Translations under genes and position numbers: made by a program | In this document: in pieces, positions 8,300-16,729 of the stretch | Numbering within the stretch: the stretch's first letter is position 1 | Layout: every line of letters begins with the position of its first letter | Notes under the pieces: model-generated | Seen by the model: only the letters and a program-made list of their open reading frames with translations | The model's database searches: none | Told to the model about the DNA's origin: nothing | Source: Erysipelotrichaceae bacterium 7770_A6 | Lineage (GTDB): Bacteria > Bacillota_I > Bacilli_A > Erysipelotrichales > Erysipelotrichaceae | Direction of reading: 5' to 3' | Length of the DNA: 64,000 nt | NCBI GenBank assembly: GCA_014610835.1 | Contig: QQXM01000003.1 | Span: 1 to 64,000 of the forward strand

Positions 8300-8327
8300 A
8301 TTTTAGTACATTTGTCCTAATTGTCAA
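8300..8327 (-). promoter_or_regulatory. promoter of the lipoprotein gene
   Basis: On the minus strand TTGACA (8322-8327) and TAAAAT (8300-8305) are 16 bases apart. Repeats of TTGTCAATT and TAGTCAATT between this promoter and the divergent tetR start are candidate TetR-family operator half-sites. Confidence 0.6.
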
Positions 8328-8372
8328 TTTATTATTTTAGTCAATTCGTTATTTTTGTGTTAAATTAAAAAC

Positions 8373-8990
8373 ATGAAAGAAAATATTAAAACAGAAATCT
8401 TAGAAACTTCCCGACAGCTTTTTAACAAGCATGGATTTGCATCTGTGCCTATGCGTAAGATTGCAAGTGAATGTAATATTAGTGTCGGAAACTTAACATA
8501 CCATTATCCTCACAAGCTAGATATCTTATGTGCTCTAATGGAAGATATTCAGCCTAAACTGGAAGTGTGTGATATTCATTCTCTAACTTCGCTTATTTCT
8601 TACTTAAGGCAGATGATTGAGGGTATCAAAAAAAATGCATTCTTCTTCACAATATCAGATATGCAAAGAATTAATGAAGAATGTTTTGAAATCAATGCAG
8701 AAACCGTTAAAAAACTCCACCAAAATCTCATCACATCTTTAAACAACTTACTTGAAGATGGTATTTTACAGGTACAGAATGCAGATAATATCTTTGAAGA
8801 TATTGTATCTTTCTGGATGCTTTCTCATATTACATGGACAAATGAAGACTACCAGAAGAGTGTCTATAAGCAAACAAATCTGTATCAGTTTCTTTTACAA
8901 CATCTAACACTTCTCTCTCCTTATATGACACAATCTGGAAAAGATGAATACAAAAAACTGAAAGAAAAACTACAAAACGAATCCGTTTAA
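8373..8990 (+). CDS. TetR-family transcriptional regulator
   Basis: The 205-aa protein opens with a TetR DNA-binding domain: TSRQLFNKHGFASVPMRKIA, followed by the recognition helix region NISVGNLTYHYPHK. A ligand-binding C-terminal domain with no recognisable specificity follows. It is divergent from the lipoprotein gene and most likely represses it and itself. There is no Shine-Dalgarno sequence; a TTAAAT -10-like box ends only 7 bases before the ATG, so the mRNA may be leaderless. Confidence 0.9.
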   Translation: MKENIKTEILETSRQLFNKHGFASVPMRKIASECNISVGNLTYHYPHKLDILCALMEDIQPKLEVCDIHSLTSLISYLRQMIEGIKKNAFFFTISDMQRINEECFEINAETVKKLHQNLITSLNNLLEDGILQVQNADNIFEDIVSFWMLSHITWTNEDYQKSVYKQTNLYQFLLQHLTLLSPYMTQSGKDEYKKLKEKLQNESV

Positions 8991-8997
8991 TAAATAT

Positions 8998-9021
8998 CCA
9001 CCGGCCCAGCCGGTGGTTTTT
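8998..9021 (+). terminator. intrinsic terminator of tetR
   Basis: CCACCGGC and GCCGGTGG pair around CCA and are followed by TTTTT. Confidence 0.85.
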
Positions 9022-9088
9022 CAGTTTCGAACATAGCCCTGCTCTCAAAGTTGCGCCTTACAGCGCTAATGTGGTCTGCGGCGTACAT

Positions 9089-9559
9089 TTATTTTTTATT
9101 TCCCGTAAACGGATCTTCTATCTCCAGTTCTAGCTGCTCGGCTATTTGATCCTCCTTCAGCTGATTCTGAATATATTCCTGTATCTTTTTCGTGTTTTTT
9201 CCTACTGTATCCACATAATAGCCTCGACATCAGAATTCTCGATTCCTGTATTTGAATCTTGCATTTGCCCATCTTTCATATATTATCTGACTGCTTTTTC
9301 CTTTCAGATAGCCCATAAAAGACGAAACACTCATTTTAGGTGGTATTTCCAACAGCATATGCACATGATCTATACATACTTCTGCTTCTATGATTGTTAC
9401 ACCTTTCCACTCACACAAATCTCGAAGTATTTTTCCTACTTCAATCCTTCTTGCGTCATAAAATGCTTTTCTTCTATACTTCGGTGCAAACACCACATGA
9501 TACTTACAATTCCATTTCGTGTGTGATAGACTGTGTAAGTCATTAGTATATTTTGACAT
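9089..9559 (-). pseudogene. tnpA: IS200/IS605-type TnpA with premature stop
   Basis: AGGAGG precedes the ATG at 9559. The frame encodes a Y1 transposase: HTKWNCKYHVVFAPKYRRK, the HUH metal site IDHVHMLLEIPP, then FMGYLKGKSSQ. At RNREF the frame meets TGA (9230-9232) where family members have a conserved Trp (TGG). Beyond it the same frame continues CRGYYVDTVGKNTKKIQEYI and ends GNKK at 9089. The single nonsense change removes the helix expected to carry the catalytic tyrosine, so this copy should be unable to transpose on its own. No TnpB gene is present. Confidence 0.88.
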
Positions 9560-9664
9560 TATAAATCCTCCTTTTGTATTCTCGTTTGTAGTTTGCAGAC
9601 CACTCACGATTTATACGCAAGAAGGATTTATTTTTCATTATCTCTCCGCTAAAGCTTTGCCTGA

Positions 9665-9690
9665 CCCCAAGACTATCTTGGGGTTTTTTT
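9665..9690. repeat. stem-loop at the 5' side of the IS200-type element
   Basis: CCCCAAGA and TCTTGGGG pair around CTA and are followed by seven T on the plus strand. IS200 left ends carry a hairpin that blocks incoming transcription, and this fits that role. The histidine kinase fragment begins directly after it, so the element boundary is probably within a few bases. The opposite end (about 9022-9088) was not resolved. Confidence 0.6.
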
Positions 9691-9693
9691 AGC

Positions 9694-9942
9694 CAATTAA
9701 CACAGGATAAACATAAAACATGTATCTGTGTTCAAAACTTTGGAACAACGATTGCTCAAGAAGATCTTCCACACGTATTTGATCGCTTTTATCGCAGTGA
9801 TAAAAGCCGTACAAATGAAACGGAGAGCTTTGGTTTAGGACTCGCCATCACAAGAGAAATGGTCAATAAAATACATGGTGAAATTTCTGTTACGAGTAAT
9901 CCACAAAAAGGTACAATATTTACAGTCACATTCCAAAGATAA
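9694..9942 (+). pseudogene. C-terminal fragment of a sensor histidine kinase
   Basis: With no start codon, an open frame of about 82 codons reads CVQNFGTTIAQEDLPHVFDR, then FYRSDKSR, a G2 box (ESFGLGLAITREMV) and GTIFTVTFQR before the stop. This is the ATP-binding end of a two-component histidine kinase. Its sensor and dimerisation parts are absent, and the sequence starts right at the IS200 stem-loop, so the insertion or an associated deletion probably removed the 5' part. No response regulator is nearby. Confidence 0.85.
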
Positions 9943-9948
9943 AAAAAG

Positions 9949-9977
9949 GCTTGTCACAATCGCGGACAAGTCTTTCT
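9949..9977. terminator. terminator between kinase fragment and hsp20
   Basis: GCTTGTC and GACAAGT pair around an 9-base loop. A run of A precedes it on the plus strand, giving a T-run in the minus direction downstream of the small heat-shock gene. Confidence 0.7.
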
Positions 9978-9984
9978 CAGGGAA

Positions 9985-10404
9985 TTATAGAATTTCAATA
10001 AACTTCTTTGTTTCTTCTTCTTTCTTTGCTTCTGTTGGTAATTCAATCTTTAAAATACCATTTTCGAAGGAAGCATGAATGTCTGAATCCTTGATAGCAT
10101 CAGATACATAGAATGTTCTACTGCAAGAGCCATTGTATCTTTCCTGACGAATAACTCTACCCTTAGCATCCTTTTCTTCATTGGATTCATTGTGTTCAAC
10201 AGCGACTGTCAAGTTACCATTGTAAAGAGAAATCTTAACGTCTTCTTTCTTTACACCAGGCACTTCAATATCAAGAATATATTTTCCATCTTTCTCATGA
10301 ATATCTGTCTTCAATAAAGTATTGTTGCTCATAACTGGAGCTCTGAACATGTCATCAAACATATCATCAAATAAATTTGCATTTCTACGGTCTAAATATC
10401 TCAT
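9985..10404 (-). CDS. small heat-shock protein, Hsp20 family
   Basis: The 139-aa protein has an alpha-crystallin domain: TDIHEKDGKYILDIEVPGVK at the start, the RQERYNGSCSRTFYVSD segment, and the FENGILKIELP motif (A-x-x-x-N-G-x-L type). It ends with a short basic extension carrying IEIL, the usual I-x-I/L oligomer anchor. It is an ATP-independent holdase for unfolding proteins. An AGAGGA site precedes the ATG. The gene has its own heat-shock promoter with a CIRCE-like operator, matching that of the second copy at 16091-16519. Confidence 0.93.
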   Translation of the reverse strand: MRYLDRRNANLFDDMFDDMFRAPVMSNNTLLKTDIHEKDGKYILDIEVPGVKKEDVKISLYNGNLTVAVEHNESNEEKDAKGRVIRQERYNGSCSRTFYVSDAIKDSDIHASFENGILKIELPTEAKKEEETKKFIEIL

Positions 10405-10446
10405 ATTTTTTCCTCTTTTCTAAGACCCTTTCGTCTTACAAGTATT

Positions 10447-10488
10447 AATATACTCTTCGTTTTAGCAGAGTCAATAGTAGAGTGCTAA
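10447..10488 (-). promoter_or_regulatory. hsp20 promoter with variant CIRCE operator
   Basis: On the minus strand TTGACT (10469-10474) and TATATT (10447-10452) are 16 bases apart. Overlapping the -35 box, positions 10462-10488 read TTAGCACTC-N9-CTCTGCTAA. The first arm equals the CIRCE consensus for HrcA, while the second arm is CTCTGCTAA where GAGTGCTAA is expected. The same variant occurs at the other hsp20 gene. Confidence 0.8.
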
Positions 10489-10683
10489 ATATTTTAAGTT
10501 TTTTAATAATATTTTTTATTTTTGTTTGAATTATATGCATAAATAAAAGCTTGTTTGATTTAGCACATTTTTGCATTAAGTGATAATAAATTGTTATTCA
10601 TTTTCTGTATACAATATATGTATCATTGCTATTGTACTTCTTTCTTTTTTCAACATATACTCAAATCGGCAAAGGAAAATAAA

Positions 10684-11685
10684 ATGAAAACAAGAAAACT
10701 AGGTAACATTGAAGTATCAGAAATCGGAATGGGATGCATGGCTTTCTCTCATGGATATGGCGCAATTCCTTCTAGAGAATATGCAATGGAAGCAATTCGT
10801 AGTGCCTATGATCATGGATGCACATTCTTTGATACTGCAGAAGTATATGGAAATGTTTTATATTATGAACATCACAATGAAGAAATCGTTGGAGCAGCAT
10901 TGCATGATATTAGAGAAAATTGTGTCATCGCCACAAAGCTTCACATTCACGATGATGAAGCCAGTGAAGATATGTATGATGTATGTAAAAGACATCTGCT
11001 TGCTTCATTGAAAGCATTAAATACGAACTATGTTGATCTTTACTATCTGCATAGAATCAATCCAGAAGTGCCCGTTAAAAAGGTTGCTGAAGCGATGGGA
11101 AAACTCATTGATGAAGGTTTGATCAGAGGTTGGGGTTTATCCCAGGTTGAAGAATCTACAATCAAACGTGCACACGAAGTTACACCTGTATCGGCAGTAC
11201 AGAACCTGTACAACATGTTAGAAAGAGATTGTGAGACGAATACTTTCCCATATTGTTTAGAACATAATATTGGTGTTGTTCCATTTTCTCCAATTGCTTC
11301 TGGCTTTCTTTCTGGAAAGATCACAAAAGATACAGCTTTTGAAAAAGAAGATGATGTTAGAGTATTTGTTCCACAGCTCAAAAAAGAAAACATTGAAGCA
11401 AACCAGCCAGTCATTGATTTATTGAATCAATACGCAGCGTTAAAAAATGCTACAAACGCACAGATTTCTATAGCTTGGATGCTTCATAAATACCCTAATG
11501 TTGTACCTATTCCCGGTTCTAAGAACAAAGAAAGAATTATTGAACACCTGGGTGCAAACACCATAACATTAACAGATGAAGAATTTCAGACTTTAGAACA
11601 AGCTTTAAATTCCATCAAAGTATATGGTCATCGCGGAAACGTTCAATTCCAGGGACAATCCATGAAAAACTGGGGAAAGAAATAA
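10684..11685 (+). CDS. aldo/keto reductase
   Basis: The 333-aa protein is an NADPH-type aldo/keto reductase of the YajO/Tas-like group. It opens KTRKLGNIEVSEIGMGCMAF and carries the tetrad positions in FFDTAEVYG (Asp, Tyr), VIATKLH (Lys) and VDLYYLHRI (His). The cofactor-binding end reads VVPIPGSKNKERI. The start at 10684 follows AAAGGA; in-frame sequence further upstream is not protein-like. It stands alone, and the physiological substrate is unknown. Confidence 0.92.
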   Translation: MKTRKLGNIEVSEIGMGCMAFSHGYGAIPSREYAMEAIRSAYDHGCTFFDTAEVYGNVLYYEHHNEEIVGAALHDIRENCVIATKLHIHDDEASEDMYDVCKRHLLASLKALNTNYVDLYYLHRINPEVPVKKVAEAMGKLIDEGLIRGWGLSQVEESTIKRAHEVTPVSAVQNLYNMLERDCETNTFPYCLEHNIGVVPFSPIASGFLSGKITKDTAFEKEDDVRVFVPQLKKENIEANQPVIDLLNQYAALKNATNAQISIAWMLHKYPNVVPIPGSKNKERIIEHLGANTITLTDEEFQTLEQALNSIKVYGHRGNVQFQGQSMKNWGKK

Positions 11686-11751
11686 TCAACAAGTCATCAA
11701 GAAGAAGAGACAATCTTTTTCTTTTTAATTATTATAAAGGCGGCAGAATAG

Positions 11752-11846
11752 CGTCTAATCCGATATTAATTTTTAGATTAGACGTTGTTTTCTATTGAAT
11801 TGCACATTTTAAGCGTCTATAATTAACTTAGGTTTTAGATTAGACG
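11752..11846 (+). repeat. two GTCTAATC/GATTAGAC inverted repeats before the ATPase gene
   Basis: CGTCTAATC (11752-11760) and GATTAGACG (11776-11784) form a perfect 9-base inverted repeat. A second, similar unit has CGTCTA at 11814-11819 and GATTAGACG at 11838-11846, ending only 10 bases before the ATPase start codon. A TTTTAGATTAGACG block is common to both. They may be operators or RNA hairpins controlling the ATPase gene. Confidence 0.7.
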
Positions 11847-11856
11847 GAGAAATCAT

Positions 11857-13089
11857 ATGAAATATATTCCAAGAGCAATTACTCCAATTCTGAAAAAACG
11901 AGTTGAGACTAGCAAATGCACTTTACTCACTGGCGCAAGACAAGTCGGAAAATCCACTGTCATAAAAGAAACATTTCCTGCATATACAATTGCCAGTTTT
12001 GACGATGTTTTAACACGCCTACAGGCACACGAAGAACCAAATTTATTCTTTTTAAACAATCCATGTCCTCTTTTTATTGATGAAGTGCAAAAAGAACCTG
12101 GCATATTAGAAAACATCAAATTAATTGTGGATAATTCAGATGAAAGAGGGCAGTTTATTTTATCTGGATCTTCCAAACTTCAGCTGATGAAAGGTGTTAG
12201 TGAATCTCTTGCTGGAAGAGTATCCATTTCTGAATTATCTGGATTATCTTTAAGAGAAATATATGAAGTACCTTTTAACAGACACTTTATTCCTACACAA
12301 GAATACATCCAAGAAAGAGAAAAACAGCTTAAATCTTATTCCAATATATGGGAAATTATCCATAAAGGATCTTATCCAGAACTATATGTCATTGATAGAG
12401 ACTGGCAAGAGTTTTATTCATCTTATGTTTCAACATATATCGAAAGGGACATTCATGATTTAATTTCTGCAGACAGTATTACTTTCTCTAAATTCCTTAC
12501 ATGCCTTGCCGCTAGAACAGGTGAAATTCTTAGTTATACAAACATTTCCAGTGAAGTTGGTGTCAGTGAGCCAACTATAAAAAAATGGGTATCTGTACTA
12601 GAAAGAACAGGAATCATCTATTTATTACAGCCATACAGTTCTTCCAGTCTTTCACGTGCTATCAAATCTCCTAAAATCTATTTTAGAGATACAGGATTAG
12701 TATGCTATCTTACAAAATGGCTCACTGCTGATGCCTTGAAAAATTCTGCAGTAGCTGGCAGTCTATTTGAAACTTTTATTGTATCCGAAATAATAAAATC
12801 TTATTCTAATGAAGGAAAAGATTATTCCTTTAGTATCTTCTATTACAGAGGAAAAGATAAAACTTCCAGTAAAGAAAATGAAATAGATATAGTTATTGAA
12901 GAAAACGGTGTTTTATTTCCAATAGAAATTAAAATGAGTGGAAATCCAAAAGCATCTATGGCATCAGCTAATACTGTACTAGACAAAATTCCAGACAAAA
13001 AAAGAGGTACAGGCATCATCTTATGTCTCATTGATAAAAAGACATATTTAAGAGAAAATCTGATTGCTCTTCCAATAGAATATTTATAA
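11857..13089 (+). CDS. AAA_14/DUF4143 ATPase
   Basis: The 410-aa protein has an N-terminal ATPase domain with Walker A (GARQVGKST, about residues 27-35) and Walker B (LFIDEVQ). Sensor-like LSGSSKLQLMK and LAGRV segments follow, then a winged-helix region and a C-terminal DUF4143 part ending in a nuclease-like strand pattern (EIDIVIEENGVLFPIEIK). Such proteins are widespread as single genes, and their biological role is not settled. The second inverted repeat overlaps the region where its ribosome site (GACGGAGAAAT) lies, suggesting control at that point. Confidence 0.88.
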   Translation: MKYIPRAITPILKKRVETSKCTLLTGARQVGKSTVIKETFPAYTIASFDDVLTRLQAHEEPNLFFLNNPCPLFIDEVQKEPGILENIKLIVDNSDERGQFILSGSSKLQLMKGVSESLAGRVSISELSGLSLREIYEVPFNRHFIPTQEYIQEREKQLKSYSNIWEIIHKGSYPELYVIDRDWQEFYSSYVSTYIERDIHDLISADSITFSKFLTCLAARTGEILSYTNISSEVGVSEPTIKKWVSVLERTGIIYLLQPYSSSSLSRAIKSPKIYFRDTGLVCYLTKWLTADALKNSAVAGSLFETFIVSEIIKSYSNEGKDYSFSIFYYRGKDKTSSKENEIDIVIEENGVLFPIEIKMSGNPKASMASANTVLDKIPDKKRGTGIILCLIDKKTYLRENLIALPIEYL

Positions 13090-13160
13090 AATAATCATCT
13101 TCTAATAACTTTATAGTTAAATTCTATAATATTGATGAAAAACGAATAGGGGCTATTATC

Positions 13161-13250
13161 ATGGAACTCTTTGATAAATTCAAAAAGTTTGTTGTTGATG
13201 AAAGAAATGGTTCTTTATTGATCAAATCTATTTCTTTAGATGATTTTTAA
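13161..13250 (+). CDS. 29-codon open frame, possible gene remnant
   Basis: AGGGG lies 8 bases before the ATG at 13161. The frame reads MELFDKFKKFVVDERNG and ends LDDF. The composition is protein-like and resembles the start of a longer soluble protein. It could be a decayed gene or a small protein; I recognise no family. Confidence 0.35.
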   Translation: MELFDKFKKFVVDERNGSLLIKSISLDDF

Positions 13251-13287
13251 AAAGTATCTTATAATCACTATGTCAAAGGAGATTCAT

Positions 13288-13773
13288 ATGGGTGGATTTG
13301 GTATTGCAATTCTTTTCAGCTTATTTTCATTTATCTATTTGTTTTTTGTTGCGATAGCTATTGGTGTCATATTGTATTTGCTATACAGTTATGTATTTCA
13401 AAGCATTGCATCCATGTGTATGTTAAAAAATATTGGATATGCATATCCATTCACTGCCTGGATTCCCTTTTACCACAAATATTTATTAGGAAAAATTGCA
13501 AACAAGCAAATCTTAGGTGCCATCTCAGGTGTTCTATCATTCATTTCCATTTGTTTATGTGTTCATTTTTATATACATCTAGATTTTGATAGTGTTCTAT
13601 TTTCTATCTTAACAATCAGCTTCATGACTACTTTAATAATTGAAACTATCATTGCACACCAAATATACAAAACACATACAAAATACGCAGATATATTCAC
13701 TATATTTACAGTTCTATCTTTCGGCATATTAAAACCCATATTCTTATTTATCATTAGAAATATGGGCATATAA
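13288..13773 (+). CDS. small membrane protein, DUF5684-like
   Basis: The 161-aa protein starts at 13288, behind AAAGGAG. It has four or five membrane segments. The conserved-looking stretch AYPFTAWIPFYHKYLLGKIA resembles the W-x-x-I-P-x-Y-N pattern of DUF5684-type membrane proteins. No function can be assigned. Its stop is only three bases from the stop of the convergent pcrA gene, and no terminator separates them. Confidence 0.7.
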   Translation: MGGFGIAILFSLFSFIYLFFVAIAIGVILYLLYSYVFQSIASMCMLKNIGYAYPFTAWIPFYHKYLLGKIANKQILGAISGVLSFISICLCVHFYIHLDFDSVLFSILTISFMTTLIIETIIAHQIYKTHTKYADIFTIFTVLSFGILKPIFLFIIRNMGI

Positions 13774-13776
13774 CAA

Positions 13777-15963
13777 TCAACTGAATCTTTCTATTTTATC
13801 CTGGATCTTTTCAAGCTTTTTTGCTGCACGTAAAGCAATTGCACGTGGTGTCTGCATAGAATCAAACAAGATAAAGATTGCTTCTTCATCATAGTCTATT
13901 TTCTCTACTGTTCCATCTTTAAACACTGGATGTCTAACACGATCCCCTTCTTTAAATTCCAGAGAAGATGCACTTGGAATAAATCTTCGATTGACTTTGT
14001 CAATGTTATCCAATGCTTTTTGAATATATGCATCACTTGGTTTTTCTGTATATTCCAGTAATACTGGATCAATATCAAAGAGAAATCTGGAAGGAAATCT
14101 AGATGTATCTCCAATATTTCTTCCACCGGAATCTGATAAGAATAATCCCTTCTCACTTCTTGTCACCGCAACAAAAGCAAGTCTTCTTTCTTCTTCCATG
14201 CCTTCAATTGTTCGTATCTTTCGAGATGGGAAAATACCTTCAACAAGCTGCATGATAAATACATACGGAAACTCTAAACCCTTTGCCGCATGAATTGTCA
14301 TCAATCTCACCTTTCCTTTTTCAATTGCCATATCTGCATTTGTAAACAATGAAATATGTCTTAGATACGACACAAGATCTGTTTCTTCTCCAACGGTTGT
14401 TTCCCATTCATAAATGGATTGTTTTAATTCCGCAAGATCATCTAAACGATCCTGTGCACCTTCTGTACGCATCATTTCTTCATATCCAGATAGATCCAGT
14501 ATCTCACTGAGTAATTCAGATACTGGTTTTTCATTCATATGATCTGTATATGAATCTATCAGTTGAATAAATACCTTTGCTTTTGTATTAGAAAACAAAG
14601 CTTCATCTACATTTTCTTTCAAAGCATCATATAAAGATATATGTTTTTCATCTGCATATTCTCTCAAGAATTTCATTCGTTTCTGTCCCAGATTTCTTTT
14701 CGGGACATTCGCAATACGCATAAAGGATAAGTCATCTTTATATGCAATCAATCTCAAGTATGACAATGCATCCTTAATTTCCATTCTCTCAAAGAATTGT
14801 ACGCCTGAATAAATCATATACGGCATCTTTTCTTTGATCATTTCTTCTTCTATGACACGCGTTACGTAATGTGCACGATACAATATCGTTATATCTCCAG
14901 GATTCACACCATTCTCATTCAAATGACGTATTTGAGAAATGATCCACTGTGCTTCTTTTCTAGGATTTTCTGCATGATGGACGACAACCTTATTTCGATG
15001 CGGAAGCATGGGAATCAAATCTTTTTTCATACGGTTCACATTTTTAGAAACCAGAGAATTCGCAACATCTAAAATTTCAGGTGATGAACGATAATTCTTC
15101 ATCATCATGATTGTCTGCACACCAGGAAAGTTTTTATCAAAATCAGGCAATGAATTTACACTTGCGCCTCTCCATGTATAGATTGTCTGATCAGGATCAC
15201 CTACCACAAACAAATTATTATGATATCCACAAAGATTCTTCATCAATTCATATTGTGGAGGGTCAATATCCTGAAATTCATCGATCATGATATATTCCAG
15301 TCTCTTCTGCCACTTCAGTTTTATTTCCGGAAACTCTCTAAAAATATACAATGACAAGAAAATCAAATCATTGTAATCTACCGCAAAACATTTCTTCTGC
15401 TGGTAAAGATAACCATAGAAAAGAATATCATCTGTTTCTGTAGCTTCCATGTATTTCTGATGTAATTGATCAATTGACATTTGAATGAGATATTCATAGT
15501 ACATTGGTTCTTTGATACATTTACGCATTTCAAACATATCTCTTGCATTCTTGAATGTCATATCTCGCAGTGTGAGATTTCTTTCTTCATAGATCATTTT
15601 TAACATTGCATCAATATCACTGTTATCTAAAACAAGGAAAGATTTTGGATATTGAATGGCATAAGAATCTTCCTGCAAGATTGACACACAAAAAGAATGA
15701 AACGTACATACAAAGCCAGTATCATTATCATCTGTCAGCTGATGAATTCTTTCTTTCATTTCTGCAGCTGCTTTATTTGTAAACGTAACACAAAGAATAT
15801 TGCCTGCACGAATTCCAAGGTCATTGACAAGATAAGCAAAACGATGTGTTAAAGCACGTGTTTTACCACTGCCTGCTCCCGCAATCACACGAATATAACC
15901 TTCTGTTGTCGTAACTGCTTTGATTTGTTCTTCATTTAATCCTTCCAATACATCGTCTACCAT
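13777..15963 (-). CDS. pcrA: UvrD/PcrA-type DNA helicase
   Basis: This is a superfamily 1A helicase of 728 aa. It shows Walker A (AGAGSGKTRALTHR), motif Ia (TFTNKAAAEMKERI), motif II with DEFQDIDPPQ, motif III (VGDPDQTIYTWRGA), motif V (TIHAAKGLEFPYVF) and motif VI (AVTRSEKGLFL). The C-terminal GDRVRHPVFKDGTVEKIDYD resembles the RNA polymerase-binding tail of PcrA. The ATG at 15963 is preferred because GAGG is 7 bases upstream; the ATG at 15969 is too close to it. PcrA translocates 3'-5' on DNA in repair and replication-fork maintenance. Confidence 0.92.
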   Translation of the reverse strand: MVDDVLEGLNEEQIKAVTTTEGYIRVIAGAGSGKTRALTHRFAYLVNDLGIRAGNILCVTFTNKAAAEMKERIHQLTDDNDTGFVCTFHSFCVSILQEDSYAIQYPKSFLVLDNSDIDAMLKMIYEERNLTLRDMTFKNARDMFEMRKCIKEPMYYEYLIQMSIDQLHQKYMEATETDDILFYGYLYQQKKCFAVDYNDLIFLSLYIFREFPEIKLKWQKRLEYIMIDEFQDIDPPQYELMKNLCGYHNNLFVVGDPDQTIYTWRGASVNSLPDFDKNFPGVQTIMMMKNYRSSPEILDVANSLVSKNVNRMKKDLIPMLPHRNKVVVHHAENPRKEAQWIISQIRHLNENGVNPGDITILYRAHYVTRVIEEEMIKEKMPYMIYSGVQFFERMEIKDALSYLRLIAYKDDLSFMRIANVPKRNLGQKRMKFLREYADEKHISLYDALKENVDEALFSNTKAKVFIQLIDSYTDHMNEKPVSELLSEILDLSGYEEMMRTEGAQDRLDDLAELKQSIYEWETTVGEETDLVSYLRHISLFTNADMAIEKGKVRLMTIHAAKGLEFPYVFIMQLVEGIFPSRKIRTIEGMEEERRLAFVAVTRSEKGLFLSDSGGRNIGDTSRFPSRFLFDIDPVLLEYTEKPSDAYIQKALDNIDKVNRRFIPSASSLEFKEGDRVRHPVFKDGTVEKIDYDEEAIFILFDSMQTPRAIALRAAKKLEKIQDKIERFS

Positions 15964-16043
15964 AATCATTCCTCAATCTTTACTGCCTGCTAATAAAATT
16001 GTATCACATACAGCCTGTCGAAAATGCTTCATTGCTTTCCAAT

Positions 16044-16083
16044 AAAAAAATGTTGTATTCAGCATTTACATACCAAATACAAC
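16044..16083 (-). terminator. intrinsic terminator of the second hsp20
   Basis: TGTTGTATT and AATACAACA form a 9-base stem. In the minus direction it is followed by a run of seven T. Confidence 0.8.
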
Positions 16084-16090
16084 ACTTGTT

Positions 16091-16519
16091 TTACTCAATT
16101 GCAATGTACTTTTCGACTGGTTTTGTTTCTTCCTTCTTTGGAACTTCAATTGTTAATACACCATTTTCGAATTTTGCATGAATATCATTTTCTGTGATAT
16201 CTTCACCTACATAATAGCTTCTTGATAAACTTCCAGCATATCTTTCCTGTCTAATCAATGAACCATTCTTATCAGTTTCATCTTTATCAAGGCCTTTTTC
16301 TGCAGAAATTGTTAGATAGCCATCATTCAGTTCAATCTTCATTTCATCTTTCTTGAATCCTGGAAGATCAATCAGCATTTCATAATGATCTTTCATATCA
16401 CGAATATCTGTCTTCATTAAATTCTTTTCATGATGTCCAAATAATGGATTGCTTCTTGTAAATAAGTCTGGGAATACATCAAAATCATCATCGAATAAAT
16501 CTGGTAAATACTTTTTCAT
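16091..16519 (-). CDS. small heat-shock protein, Hsp20 family (second copy)
   Basis: The 142-aa product has an alpha-crystallin domain with MLIDLPGFKKDEMKIELNDG, a RQERYAGSLSRSYYV segment and FENGVLTIEVPKKE, plus an IAIE end. It is clearly paralogous to the copy at 9985-10404 but diverged, especially in the N-terminal arm. GGAGG lies 8 bases upstream of the ATG at 16519; an upstream in-frame start is less likely. It is transcribed alone from a promoter almost identical in design to the first copy. Confidence 0.93.
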   Translation of the reverse strand: MKKYLPDLFDDDFDVFPDLFTRSNPLFGHHEKNLMKTDIRDMKDHYEMLIDLPGFKKDEMKIELNDGYLTISAEKGLDKDETDKNGSLIRQERYAGSLSRSYYVGEDITENDIHAKFENGVLTIEVPKKEETKPVEKYIAIE

Positions 16520-16597
16520 AAACAACGCCTCCAATTTTACTAAGCGGTGCTTTTTCAAAGCATCTCTTGTGAGATCTTATTTGATCTTACACTGTTA

Positions 16598-16639
16598 TAT
16601 ATAGTCTTCTTTTTAGCAGAGTCAAGAGGAGAGTGCTAA
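16598..16639 (-). promoter_or_regulatory. second hsp20 promoter with the same variant CIRCE
   Basis: TTGACT (16620-16625) and TATATA (16598-16603) are spaced by 16 bases on the minus strand. The operator TTAGCACTC-N9-CTCTGCTAA occupies 16613-16639, overlapping the -35 box exactly as at the first hsp20 gene. Confidence 0.8.
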
Positions 16640-16696
16640 TTTTTTTAAAAATTTGTATACTATTTCTAATAATTCAGAGTCAAAAAATCTTCCAAC

Positions 16697-16721
16697 TGAA
16701 AAACCAGGCTTTCACCTGGTT
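16697..16721 (-). terminator. terminator of the amidase operon
   Basis: AACCAGG and CCTGGTT pair around TTTCA-type loop sequence, followed by TTTTTC in the minus direction. Confidence 0.75.
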
Positions 16722-16729
16722 CATTTCAT

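Noticed and set aside
9146-9526. Plus-strand frame of 126 codons over the IS200-type transposase
   Set aside because: It is an antisense shadow of the TnpA gene; the composition is not protein-like.
13774-13776. Missing terminator between the convergent genes ending at 13773 and 13777
   Set aside because: Three bases leave no room; transcripts must overlap or end inside the genes. Not remarkable alone.
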